Of a stretch of 64,000 nucleotides of DNA, positions 31,183-39,539 are shown piece after piece; the first letter of the stretch is position 1; every line of letters begins with the position of its first letter. The position numbers and the translations under genes were made by a program. A model generated the notes under the pieces. The model was not told where the DNA came from and did not search any database. It saw nothing but the letters and a program-made list of their open reading frames with translations. This DNA comes from Saccharicrinis sp963675435. Lineage in GTDB: Bacteria > Bacteroidota > Bacteroidia > Bacteroidales > Marinilabiliaceae. The DNA lies in NCBI GenBank assembly GCA_963675435.1, contig OY776216.1, positions 1,860,001 to 1,924,000 of the forward strand, written 5' to 3'.

Positions 31183-32158
31183 TGCAATAAGCTGTCAAAG
31201 TCTAGAAGTATATCTGGGAGTAAATGGACGAAGTTTTCAACGTCAATACAAAAATAAGCTAAGTGACTACCATGAATGGAGTCAGAAGGAACATGCAGAA
31301 GATTACTTAGTTTTCCCTAAAAATATTGGATATTCATTATCAATAGATGAAACAGCCTTGTCTAATGGCGAATTGTACACCATAATTACAAACAAGGCAA
31401 AGAAAGGGAAAAAAGGTTCGATAGTAGGTATTTTCAAGGGAACACAAGCAGATGATATTATTAAAATCATTAAGGAAAAGTTTTCTGAAGAGCAACGTCG
31501 CATGGTTAAAGAAGTGACATTAGATATGGCTAATAGCATGAATTTAATTGCCACGAAATGTTTCCCTAAGCATACTACGGTTATTGATCGTTTCCATGTT
31601 CAACAATTGGCTTGTGATGCCGTGCAGCAAAAACGCATCCACTATAGATGGGAAGCTATTGATCAGGACAATCAGGCTTATAAACAAGCCCAAAAGGAAG
31701 GCCGGAAATATAAACCTGAGACTCTTGAAAATGGAGACACCTTAAAGCAATTGTTGGCCAGAAGCAGGTACCTCCTTTTTAAACCCAGTCATAAATGGAC
31801 TGAATCACAGAAACAGCGAGCCAATCTATTATTCAATATCTATCCTGAAATAGAACAGGCTTATAATCTCTCCCATCATCTATATCTTATATATAGTCGT
31901 AATATTACAAAAACAGTTGCAATGACATACCTGGCACAATGGTTTAATCAAATAGAGTTGACTGACATTGATACTTTTCAGATATTAAAGAGAACTTTTG
32001 AGAATCATTATAACAATATCATTAACTATTTTAACACCAGAAGCACAAATGCTGCAGCAGAATCTTTCAATGCCAAAATCAAAGAATTCAGGAGGCAATT
32101 CAGGGGTGTTTCTGATGTAAAATTCTTCTTGTTCAGGTTAATAAAAATTTTTGCATGA
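31163..32158 (+). CDS. ISAon1-type DDE transposase (orfB)
   Basis: The frame is open from 31163 (KLVDSNAISCQSLEVYLGVN), although the first ATG is at 31358. The catalytic domain has SLSIDETALSNGELYTII, EVTLDMANSMNLIATKCFP with HTTVIDRFHVQQLACDAVQQ, and the C-terminal NTRSTNAAAESFNAKIKEFR, the D-D-E set of ISL3/ISAon1 transposases. Because motifs before ATG 31358 (SIDETALS) are essential, expression must start upstream or by frameshift from orfA. A slip at the end of orfA (AGA TTC T AAT) would join the two; this is a guess. Confidence 0.8.
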   Translation, partial: KKLVDSNAISCQSLEVYLGVNGRSFQRQYKNKLSDYHEWSQKEHAEDYLVFPKNIGYSLSIDETALSNGELYTIITNKAKKGKKGSIVGIFKGTQADDIIKIIKEKFSEEQRRMVKEVTLDMANSMNLIATKCFPKHTTVIDRFHVQQLACDAVQQKRIHYRWEAIDQDNQAYKQAQKEGRKYKPETLENGDTLKQLLARSRYLLFKPSHKWTESQKQRANLLFNIYPEIEQAYNLSHHLYLIYSRNITKTVAMTYLAQWFNQIELTDIDTFQILKRTFENHYNNIINYFNTRSTNAAAESFNAKIKEFRRQFRGVSDVKFFLFRLIKIFA

Positions 32159-32200
32159 TTATCATATATACACTTTAGACCCAAGTTTTATACGTGATCC

Positions 32201-32633
32201 AATATGTTGCCCTTACAAATCTGGTTCTATTTAGGCCTCCCTTAATTCTTTTCCTGCTCAATGAATCTCTTTTTGCTCAGGTGCTAAATTTGCATTTCCT
32301 TGTCCAAAAATATATAAATGGATTAATTGGTGTTGTAGTAGAGTTATAGGAATACTACAGTGACATTCGAGTCATTTTAAACACAGTTTATATACATTAC
32401 TTAGTGAATATAATATGACTAATATGTGAGTTTGAAGTGAGTTTGAAGTGAGTTTAATGTGAGTTTGATGGTTATTTATATTGCAACTTTATACTTACAG
32501 AATTTAATCCATTCTATATATGCTATAACTCTTTTTAGTACAATTAAGGTCGCTATTACCTTATCATTAGTATTCTGTCCTTGTTAAAAGAATTAAATGT
32601 TTTATATTGTTTTAAATTAATTTTTAAATAGTG
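32201..32633. other. 433-base gap without a gene
   Basis: No coding frame of note. It holds a small tandem repeat of GTGAGTTTGAA (four imperfect 11-base units, 32426-32470) and AT-rich leader DNA before the phosphatase gene. Confidence 0.6.
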
Positions 32634-33110
32634 ATGAATAAAAGGAAAATATTATTTGTTTGTTTAGGTAATATTTGTCGGTCTCCGAGTGCAGAGGCAG
32701 TAATGAAGGCTCTACTAAAAGAAAAGGGACTACAAGATAGATTTGAGATAGATTCAGCAGGAATAACAGGATTTCATGAAGGAGAACCTGCTGATTCACG
32801 TATGAAACAACATGCTATTCGAAGAAATTATCATCTTACAAGTATTAGTAGGCCAGTTGATGCTATAAATGATTTTATGTTTTTTGACTATATAATAGGT
32901 ATGGATGATCAAAATATTAAAGATTTAAATCATCTTGCTAAATCAAAGGAAAGTAAAGCTAAAATTAGTAAGATGACTGATTATTCTACAAAGTTTGTGC
33001 ATGATTCAGTTCCGGATCCTTATTACGGAGGAGCAACTGGATTTGAATTGGTTTTAGATTTGTTGGAAGATGCTTGTGAAGGATTGATCAATAAATTAGA
33101 GAATGAGTAG
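32634..33110 (+). CDS. Low-molecular-weight protein-tyrosine phosphatase
   Basis: A 158-residue protein with the P-loop CLGNICRSPSAEAV at the N-terminus (nucleophilic Cys, Arg) and the general-acid motif DPYYGG near residue 125. DSAG after the first helix is also conserved. It removes phosphate from tyrosine or, in some relatives, arginine residues in the cytoplasm. GTG 32631 directly precedes ATG 32634, which I prefer. The stop overlaps the next gene by 8 bases, so the two are translationally coupled, as phosphatase and fructosamine-kinase genes often are. Confidence 0.93.
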   Translation: MNKRKILFVCLGNICRSPSAEAVMKALLKEKGLQDRFEIDSAGITGFHEGEPADSRMKQHAIRRNYHLTSISRPVDAINDFMFFDYIIGMDDQNIKDLNHLAKSKESKAKISKMTDYSTKFVHDSVPDPYYGGATGFELVLDLLEDACEGLINKLENE

Positions 33111-33706
33111 TAGAATTTTAAAAATAGTATCAGAATTTTTAGGTGAAAGTATCATTTCCTTACAACCATTAAGAGGAGGATGTATTGCTCAATCAGGAAC
33201 GGTTATAACAGATAAGGGAAAGTCCTTTTTTCTTAAACAGGGTTATAATAATGGGATGTTTGAATGTGAATCTAATGGCTTAAATGAAATTGCTAAATCA
33301 GGTAGTATACGATTGCCTAAAGTTATTTTGGTTGATAAGGAGTTTTTATTATTAGAATTAATTCCAACAGGTAATAAGAATACTACTTCAATGAAGGAAT
33401 TTGGAAGAAACTTTGCCAAGATGCATAAATATACATTTGATAAGTATGGTTTTAGAGAAAATAACATTATTGGTTCATCCGTTCAAATTAATTCTTATTC
33501 TTCTAATTGGACAGAATTTTACTTCCAGAACAGACTACTATTTCAATATAAATTATCCGAAACCAAGGGATGTGTTACTAAGGAATTTAAAAACTTATTT
33601 TTAAAGTTGGAGAGTAGAGTGGATTATATATTGGATGGGAGTGAAGATAAAGCCTCGCTTTTACATGGAGATTTGTGGGCAGGGAATTACATCATAGACC
33701 TTAGTG

Positions 33707-35059
33707 CAATACTTCGTTAAACTTTTAAGCAGCAATGGTGCCATAATATAATAGTTCCCTTGCCTTGTGTTTATTTTTAGGCAAGTTTGGGTTAATACCG
33801 AACTTGTCAAAAAATAAATTCAACTGTAAGGCATTGTTATTTATTGTTTTGATATCTGTCATCGAAAATGATTTTCGTTGTTCTTTGGGTATGCTCAACC
33901 AATGGATAACCTTGGCGAGATTAATGGATGTCAGCGAAGCGTTAAAGTGAAAATCCAATTTGTTTTTGCTTCTGGCCTGACAATCATTTAGGCCTGTATG
34001 CTGTTTGCCATCACGGTAAAGAAATTCAATTTGGAAACGGCTTTGATAAAATTTCAGGATATCAGAAGCATCCATGTTGATATCTGTTGAGAAATACAGT
34101 TTGTAAACCTGCTTACCCTTCCGGTTACAATAAAGAGCATGCACAACCTTTATGTTTCGCTTCAGGGATATGGAATAGACAATAGCGCTGTGGATTACAG
34201 CCTGATCACCTTTTGACACAAGCTTAAAGTGTCTCAAGTCGATATTTTTGTTATCAACTTTCCCATCATATTTTTTTGGTCTTCCAGGCTTGCCTGTTGG
34301 CTCATCTTGATATAGGTACCTCAAATTGGCATCATCCCTTAGCCTGCTAATTAAGTGCATATCGGCATTAATTACCTGGTCAACAAACGTACGTTTTGCA
34401 AACCATCCATCGGCCACTAAATATGAAGATAGCTCTAGCAGCTGTGTTTTGCGCTCAGTAATAATATCAGCATACCAGTCCGAAAGCGACTGATCCTTAC
34501 CTGCTATTGTCTGGACCGCCTCTAAATGAAAGGCTGTATGGTTGTCAATATCGATTGCGGCCAAGCCTCCAATTTCAAGCCCCCATTTAGCACGGTTGGC
34601 ACAACCAGACCAAAAATAGCCAGCACCAGGTGTATGTTTACCTGATTTACTAATGTAGGAAGGATCAAAAGCAATTACATACCGGCCGCTTCCCTTAGAA
34701 AGTGTTAATTCTTTGTTGAAAGTTAGAAAGTCAAATGGTTTTTCAAATTGTTGTCGGTATCTTTGCTCCATATGCTTACCAAAGCGACCCAACTGTAAAA
34801 AGTTGATACGACCTTTTATGCATAAAAATAGGATAAGAGTCTCTGTTACAAACTCTTTTCTCCAACTATTGATATTTGACATTTTTGATAACACGCTCTC
34901 TATGTGTGTTTTATAAATATTATTTCCCTTGATAGTCACCCTTAATGAAGTTGTCAGAATTCTCCATTAAGATACTGATTATCAAGGGTTTAAACAAGTA
35001 AGTTATTGACTTATTTTGCTGACATTCAGTATTTTACACTATACTTTAACGGACTATTG
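33707..35059 (-). mobile_element. IS4-type element, copy 2, 1353 bp, 6-bp target duplication
   Basis: CAATACTTCGTTAAAC begins the element and the other end, read inward, is CAATAGTCCGTTAAAG. TTAGTG is duplicated (33701-33706, 35060-35065). Same length as copy 1 at 16246-17598, in opposite orientation. Confidence 0.94.
33725..34939 (-). CDS. IS4-type DDE transposase, copy 2
   Basis: A 404-residue protein almost the same as that at 16366-17580, with the same GTG start and motifs (IAFDPSYISKSGKHTPG, LVADGWFAKRTFVDQV, YQSRFQIEFLYRDGKQHTGL). Scattered substitutions (for example DAW to DGW, GKRGRPKK to GKPGRPKK) show the two copies are not a duplication of yesterday. Intact and potentially active. 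Confidence 0.9.
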   Translation of the reverse strand: MTIKGNNIYKTHIESVLSKMSNINSWRKEFVTETLILFLCIKGRINFLQLGRFGKHMEQRYRQQFEKPFDFLTFNKELTLSKGSGRYVIAFDPSYISKSGKHTPGAGYFWSGCANRAKWGLEIGGLAAIDIDNHTAFHLEAVQTIAGKDQSLSDWYADIITERKTQLLELSSYLVADGWFAKRTFVDQVINADMHLISRLRDDANLRYLYQDEPTGKPGRPKKYDGKVDNKNIDLRHFKLVSKGDQAVIHSAIVYSISLKRNIKVVHALYCNRKGKQVYKLYFSTDINMDASDILKFYQSRFQIEFLYRDGKQHTGLNDCQARSKNKLDFHFNASLTSINLAKVIHWLSIPKEQRKSFSMTDIKTINNNALQLNLFFDKFGINPNLPKNKHKARELLYYGTIAA

Positions 35060-35318
35060 TTAGTGGAAATGCTGTTTTAATTGATCCTGCAGTTTATTAT
35101 GGCAATAGGGAAGCTGATTTGGCAATGACTAAACTATTTGGCGGCTTTAACAACGATTTTTATAATTCTTATAATAATGAGTATCCATTGGTAAGTGGTT
35201 ATCAATATCGGGAGAATATTTATTTATTGTATCATGTAATGAATCATTATAACTTATTTGGTAATGGGTATTATGAACAAATGATAGATTTAATCAAAAG
35301 TTATTTATAGATAAAAAA

Positions 35319-35340
35319 AGGGAACTATAATTAGTTCCCT
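35319..35340 (-). terminator. Terminator of the cytidylate-kinase-like gene
   Basis: AGGGAACTA pairs with TAGTTCCCT; on the minus strand the stem is followed by a run of seven Ts. It lies 27 bases after the stop of the minus-strand gene and also just after the split kinase gene on the plus strand. Confidence 0.8.
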
Positions 35341-35366
35341 CAATAAGTATAATATACATATTTGAT

Positions 35367-36065
35367 TTAAATAAAACCTCTTGTTTCAGCTATAATAACC
35401 ATAAGTTCAACAATTTCATCATCAGTCATCTCTCTACAGTTAAAACATGCATCATAAAATTCTACGTCAGGTACATCTTTTTCAAAATAATGCCTGAATT
35501 GAGCCCTTCGTCTATCCATTTCCAAAGCCTCTCTTTTTGCTTCAGAAATTGTTTTTCCATATGTGTTGCTAATAATTTCAGCTCGCCATTCTAATGGAGC
35601 CATCAGTTTTACATGAAAAGACTTCTTGAAATTTTTAGTAATGGCTTCTGCAGCTCTACCAACAATAACAACATTACCTTCACTGGCTGCTGAATAAATA
35701 AAATTAGCAATAGTATTATTTATTTTTACATCGCCAGGGTAATAGGTGTCAGAGAAAAATAATGCCAGATTATCAAAGAAGGTTCTGTTTTTATATTCAG
35801 ATAAATCCTTTATAAGTTGTGGCGATAATTTTAGTTCTCGAGCAGACTCATCAATTATTTCTTTACTGAGCCATCTCCATTCTTTACTACTCTCCTGGCT
35901 TTTTAATTTTTCGGTAAGAACTTCAGATAGATATTTCGCAATTCTTTTACCAGGGCAGCCATATTCTCTGGATATTGTTATAACTGGACCATCTGATTGT
36001 GCGGCTATAGGATTGTCGGTTTTTCCAACCCTTTCTCGCATATATTTTAAGAATACATTTTCCAT
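35367..36065 (-). CDS. Cytidylate-kinase-like protein
   Basis: A 232-residue P-loop family member of the cytidylate-kinase-like group. The nucleotide loop is ITISREYGCPGKRIAKYLSE near residues 30-48, a degenerate Walker A with the pattern SREYGxxG. GNVVIVGRAAEAI is the core strand and helix; EWRAEIISNTYG and AKREALEMDRRRAQFRHYF form the lid-like arginine-rich part. Family members phosphorylate CMP or an unknown small substrate; the real substrate cannot be read from sequence. A single gene with its own terminator. Confidence 0.85.
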   Translation of the reverse strand: MENVFLKYMRERVGKTDNPIAAQSDGPVITISREYGCPGKRIAKYLSEVLTEKLKSQESSKEWRWLSKEIIDESARELKLSPQLIKDLSEYKNRTFFDNLALFFSDTYYPGDVKINNTIANFIYSAASEGNVVIVGRAAEAITKNFKKSFHVKLMAPLEWRAEIISNTYGKTISEAKREALEMDRRRAQFRHYFEKDVPDVEFYDACFNCREMTDDEIVELMVIIAETRGFI

Positions 36066-36420
36066 ATAATGTGCTTTAGGTTATTTCATCTAAAATATAG
36101 CAAGAAAATATTATATGAACAAGGAAATTGAAGAGAAGTATGGGCATAAAAAAAAGGATAGACCTTTGTCTATCCTTAACCCTTAAAATCAGTTTTGTTA
36201 AATCTAAATCTATGAAAAAAAATCTACATTACAAATGTAGGGTAAATATCATCTAAATTTATTCAATTAAAGTTAAAGCTTGTTAAGAGCTTGATTTTCT
36301 GTTTTAATCAAATAGGATAAATGATTTATAAAGTCAAATAAATAAACCTTTTGCAAGGAATGATTTCTTATATTCAATCTAATTTTACTACTTTTGGGCT
36401 CTATTACATCAGTATATTTA
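36066..36420. other. Gap with two hairpins, possible leader or small RNA
   Basis: A perfect 10-bp hairpin AAGGATAGAC/GTCTATCCTT lies at 36154-36177, preceded by a run of eight As (a terminator for minus-strand reading). A second hairpin CTACATT/AATGTAG is at 36224-36240. No coding frame. It may encode a short RNA or a terminator pair. Confidence 0.5.
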
Positions 36421-36681
36421 ATGGCAAAGAAATCAGGAAAGAAAAGGAAAGCTCAGAATGATGGAGTTTCTCGTAATAATTCTCTTAAAAGAAATCATCG
36501 AACAGCTTTTCTGCTGAATGATAAAGAAAAAGAGGCGATTGAATCTTATTGTAAAAAAAATAAGATAAAAAATAAATCGAAATTTATGAGAGAAACTCTA
36601 TTGAGAACGGTAATGGATCATTTTTTAGAAGATTATCCAACGCTATTTGATAAAAAAGATATGGATAAAATTCGTATTTAA
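36421..36681 (+). CDS. Small basic protein with a ribbon-helix-helix-like segment
   Basis: An 86-residue protein from ATG 36421 (MAKKSGKKRKAQNDG); a longer start at 36394 is possible but the lysine-rich start is more natural. Residues 27-70 (RTAFLLNDKEKEAIESYCKK, then KNKSKFMRETLLRTVMDHF) have the strand-helix-helix pattern of CopG/Arc repressors. It may bind DNA or RNA. Its stop is directly adjacent to the stop of the convergent flavodoxin gene (no bases between), so the two transcripts must overlap. Exact function unknown. Confidence 0.65.
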   Translation: MAKKSGKKRKAQNDGVSRNNSLKRNHRTAFLLNDKEKEAIESYCKKNKIKNKSKFMRETLLRTVMDHFLEDYPTLFDKKDMDKIRI

Positions 36682-37173
36682 TTATAGTTTTAATGTTTTG
36701 ATCCATTCCTGCAATCTGTAGTTGGTCAAATCAGGTTCATTATCTTCATCTAAAGCCAAGCCAACAAAAATATTATCTACAACAGCTAATGATTCTGAAA
36801 AATCATATGAGTCAGTTGGCCATTTACCAACAAATTCACACCCTTTTTCTTTTATAAGATCGAAAAGTTTCCCCATGCCATTACAAAAAGTATCTGGATA
36901 AGTATATTGATCTCCTAATCCAAATAGAGCTATTTTCTTATTATTTAGGTCTGATTCAACTAATGTATTTACAAAAATCTCAAAATCATCCTGTAAACTT
37001 CCTACACCCCATGTAGAAGTTCCTAATATTAAAAAATCTCGATCTTCAATATCTGATCTATCAGCTTTTTCAACGGCTATTAAGTCAGTATTGGGTATTA
37101 AATCATGGAGTTTTTCAGCTACAAATCTTGTATTTCCAACTGAAGATCCATAGAAAATTCCTATTTTATTCAT
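36682..37173 (-). CDS. fldA: Flavodoxin
   Basis: A 163-residue long-chain flavodoxin. The FMN phosphate loop is GIFYGSSVGNTRFVAE (residues 4-19); the two flavin-stacking regions are STWGVGSLQDD and GLGDQYTYPDTFCNGMG. The insertion of about 20 residues in the last strand marks the long-chain type. It carries single electrons between reductases and oxidoreductases in the cytoplasm, often in place of ferredoxin under low iron. Its 3' end touches the small plus-strand gene. Confidence 0.95.
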   Translation of the reverse strand: MNKIGIFYGSSVGNTRFVAEKLHDLIPNTDLIAVEKADRSDIEDRDFLILGTSTWGVGSLQDDFEIFVNTLVESDLNNKKIALFGLGDQYTYPDTFCNGMGKLFDLIKEKGCEFVGKWPTDSYDFSESLAVVDNIFVGLALDEDNEPDLTNYRLQEWIKTLKL

Positions 37174-37238
37174 AGTTATTATTTTTCATATATGAGTATT
37201 AGAAACACTCATATTGTTGGATAGTTCAAAGGTTTATC

Positions 37239-37880
37239 TTATTTCTTTCGAATTACAAAGATTCCATCTCTAAAAGGGAAAATTACTTTTTCAACACGTT
37301 GATCCTCTTTAACCATCTGATTAAACTCTAAAATACCTTGAGTATATAGATCATTGGGATGCACCGGTTCAATAATTTTTCCATCCCATAAGATATTATC
37401 TGCTAAAATATATCCACCAGGGTTCAATAAATCAAACACTTGTTTATAGTAGTTTGGGTATTGTCTTTTATCTCCATCCATAAAAATTAAGTCATACTTT
37501 TTGTTTAGAGTTGGGATAACATCAACAGCATCACCAAGATGAATTTTTATTTTGTTATTTACGCCTGCTCTATCAAAAAATGATTGAGTAAATGGAATAA
37601 TTTCATCATCAATTTCAATAGTGTCTATAGTAGTATCATCAGCTGTGCTTTGTGCCATACAGATACTTGAATATCCTGTATATGTTCCAATTTCGAGAAT
37701 ATTTTTGGGTTGAATCATTTGGCATAGCATTTTTAATATTTGGCCTTGCAAATGACCAGATAACATTCTTGGTCTTAATACATGTAAATGAGTTTTTCGG
37801 TTAAGTTCATAAAGTATTGGATCTTCAGGATCAATATGGTCAAGTATATAATTTTCTAATTCAATTGATGTGCTAGTCAT
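37239..37880 (-). CDS. SAM-dependent O-methyltransferase (COMT-like)
   Basis: A 213-residue class I methyltransferase of the O-methyltransferase 3 family. SAM motif I is ILEIGTYTGYSSICMAQ near residues 63-79; the acidic loop is DTIEIDDE; motif DLIFMDGDKRQYPNYY and the post-motif ILADNILWDGK carry the metal-binding residues. The substrate is probably a catechol-like or other hydroxyl compound, not predictable here. It ends upstream of flavodoxin and starts 9 bases after the stop of the M16 protease gene on the same strand, so the two are probably co-transcribed. Confidence 0.92.
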   Translation of the reverse strand: MTSTSIELENYILDHIDPEDPILYELNRKTHLHVLRPRMLSGHLQGQILKMLCQMIQPKNILEIGTYTGYSSICMAQSTADDTTIDTIEIDDEIIPFTQSFFDRAGVNNKIKIHLGDAVDVIPTLNKKYDLIFMDGDKRQYPNYYKQVFDLLNPGGYILADNILWDGKIIEPVHPNDLYTQGILEFNQMVKEDQRVEKVIFPFRDGIFVIRKK

Positions 37881-37889
37881 ACAAGTTAA

Positions 37890-39110
37890 TTACAAATAAA
37901 TAAGTTGTGATAGGTTATCCGGATTAAATGTTTCATTTGCTATTTCAAGTAAATCAGAAGATGTAAGCTGATCGATCTTATGATATACTTCAGTTAAAGA
38001 ATCTACTTTATTATACAAAAGATGACTCTTTCCGATATTTAACATTAAGTTCTCCTTATTCTCTGATGAAATAGCTATTTGACCTTTTAATTGTCTTTTA
38101 GCTTTGTGTAGCTGCATACTCCCTAGTTCTTGATTACGGAGCTTCTTAAGTTCATTAAAAACAATTTTGAGACTTTTTTCAACATTTTTGCGGTCAGTAC
38201 CCCAATAGATTGAAAATACTCCTGTTCCGTATAATGGTGTGTAAGAGGATTCAATATTATAAGCGATACCTCTTTTTTCGCGAAGACACATATTTAAGCG
38301 GCTATTCATACCCGGTCCGCCTAATAAATTATTTAATAAATGCAGACCAAGCCTTTTAGGGTGATTATAATCATAAGCTGTACTGCCGATAATTATGTGA
38401 CTTTGATAGGTATCTTTATCCGTTTTTATAATTGTAGGTTTAGAAGCAGGAATATCATCACGTTTAACTACTCTTCTGTTTTCAGGAATATCACCAAAAT
38501 ATTTTTCAGCAAGCTTAATGACTTTTTTGAAGCTTTGACTACCAACAGAACAAAACACAATTTGATCAGTATGATAGTTTTTATTTATAAATTTAAGAAT
38601 ATCGCTTTTTGTAAACTTCTTTAATCTTTTTGCTTCACCTAAAATATTTCTTCCAATAGGATGATTTGGATATAAAAGTTCTTCAAAATCATCAAAAATT
38701 AATTCAGCAGGAGAATCTTTGTAGGAATTTATTTCATCAATAATTACTTCTTTTTCTTTTTCAAGTTCTTTTTCTGGAAAAATAGAATGAAATGAGATAT
38801 CCGCAATTAATTCCATTGATCTTTCATAGTCTTCTTTTAAGAAAGAGGCATAAATACATGTTTCCTCTTTAGTTGTATAGGCATTTAATTCACCACCAAC
38901 ATCTTCTAATCTACTCAAAACATGAAAGGCTTTTCTTTTTTTTGTGCCTTTAAAAATAACGTGCTCAATAAAATGAGCCATTCCATGTTCTTCTTCCTCT
39001 TCGTCTCTGGAACCGGCATTAATTATAATGCCACAATATCCAACTTCTGATTTTTCAGATTTATGAATAATTCGAATTCCGTTTTTTAATGTATATGTAT
39101 TAAAATCCAT
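37890..39110 (-). CDS. M16-family zinc metallopeptidase
   Basis: A 406-residue protein from ATG 39110 (MDFNTYTLKNGIRIIHK). An open frame extends 76 codons further upstream, but it has no family similarity and crosses the promoter area, so I exclude it. The inverted zinc motif HxxEH is HFIEH within EEHGMAHFIEHVIFKGT, with the distal glutamate about 76 residues later (ELEKEKEVIIDEI). The C-terminal M16C half includes LLNNLLGGPGMNSRLNMCLR, and then REKRGIAYNIESSYTPL. It degrades or processes peptides; single-domain length suggests it acts as a dimer. Confidence 0.93.
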   Translation of the reverse strand: MDFNTYTLKNGIRIIHKSEKSEVGYCGIIINAGSRDEEEEEHGMAHFIEHVIFKGTKKRKAFHVLSRLEDVGGELNAYTTKEETCIYASFLKEDYERSMELIADISFHSIFPEKELEKEKEVIIDEINSYKDSPAELIFDDFEELLYPNHPIGRNILGEAKRLKKFTKSDILKFINKNYHTDQIVFCSVGSQSFKKVIKLAEKYFGDIPENRRVVKRDDIPASKPTIIKTDKDTYQSHIIIGSTAYDYNHPKRLGLHLLNNLLGGPGMNSRLNMCLREKRGIAYNIESSYTPLYGTGVFSIYWGTDRKNVEKSLKIVFNELKKLRNQELGSMQLHKAKRQLKGQIAISSENKENLMLNIGKSHLLYNKVDSLTEVYHKIDQLTSSDLLEIANETFNPDNLSQLIYL

Positions 39111-39197
39111 GAAAAATTTATTGGAGTGCAAAAGTACTAAAGAACAACGTATTTCAACAATGATGGTAAAAAAATAATACAGTTTTTTTTGAAATAA

Positions 39198-39228
39198 TTT
39201 TGCAGTAAAAAATCTTTGTGTATATTTG
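39198..39228 (+). promoter_or_regulatory. Promoter of the tRNA-Phe pair
   Basis: TTTTG (39198-39202) and a perfect -7 TATATTTG (39221-39228), 18 bases apart, lie 67 bases upstream of the first tRNA. Confidence 0.65.
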
Positions 39229-39295
39229 CACCGCCTTACAGAAAAAGGGTCATTGTTAAAAGAAACAATGAAGATTAAAAGAATGAAAAAATGAA

Positions 39296-39368
39296 GGTAC
39301 CATAGCTCAGTAGGTAGAGCAATGGACTGAAAATCCATGTGTCCCTGGTTCGATCCCAGGTGGTACCA
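39296..39368 (+). tRNA. tRNA-Phe (anticodon GAA), first copy
   Basis: A 73-base cloverleaf: acceptor GGTACCA/TGGTACC, D-arm AGCTCAGTAGGTAGAGC, anticodon arm ATGGACTGAAAATCCAT with anticodon GAA, T-arm CCTGGTTCGATCCCAGG, discriminator A. CCA is not encoded. Confidence 0.95.
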
Positions 39369-39406
39369 CTTTCATAATATTGTATTTGAATACGCCCTCA
39401 TTAAAG

Positions 39407-39479
39407 GGTACCATAGCTCAGTAGGTAGAGCAATGGACTGAAAATCCATGTGTCCCTGGTTCGATCCCAGGTGGTACCA
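39407..39479 (+). tRNA. tRNA-Phe (anticodon GAA), second identical copy
   Basis: Identical in all 73 bases to the first copy, 38 bases downstream in the same transcript. Confidence 0.95.
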
Positions 39480-39482
39480 CTT

Positions 39483-39519
39483 AAAAAGATCAAAAGATTT
39501 ATTCTTTTGATCTTTTTTC
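39483..39519 (+). terminator. Terminator of the tRNA pair
   Basis: AAAAGATCAAAAGA pairs with TCTTTTGATCTTTT, followed by TTC. The hairpin also serves the minus-strand kinase gene that ends at 39540. Confidence 0.85.
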
Positions 39520-39539
39520 GTTTTAAGCTATTCCAAATG

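Larger units (their letters stand above)
30711..32200 (+). mobile_element. ISAon1-like (ISL3-related) element, about 1490 bp
   Basis: Inverted ends: left GGATCATGCACAATATTTGG followed by GTCT; right end read inward GGATCACGTATAAAACTTGG followed by GTCT, 19 of 24 positions equal. No target duplication is visible, so one border may have suffered a deletion or these may not be the exact ends. Confidence 0.75.
33103..35310 (+). pseudogene. Fructosamine-kinase-family gene split by an insertion sequence
   Basis: Joining 33103-33706 and 35066-35310 yields 849 bases, an intact 282-residue frame, the normal size for the fructosamine/ketosamine-3-kinase family. The catalytic motif HGDLWAGNYIID stands just before the break; after it comes SGNAVLIDPAVYYGNREADL with the metal-binding Asp, then MTKLFGGF. 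The enzyme phosphorylates glycation products on proteins so they fall off. In the present DNA the IS adds AILR and a stop after LS, removing the DPA loop and the C-terminus, so the product should be dead. Recent disruption is likely since no further mutation is seen. Confidence 0.92.

Noticed and set aside
39111..39338. N-terminal extension of the M16 protease
   Set aside because: The frame is open but has no family similarity and runs through the promoter zone; ATG 39110 gives the normal start.
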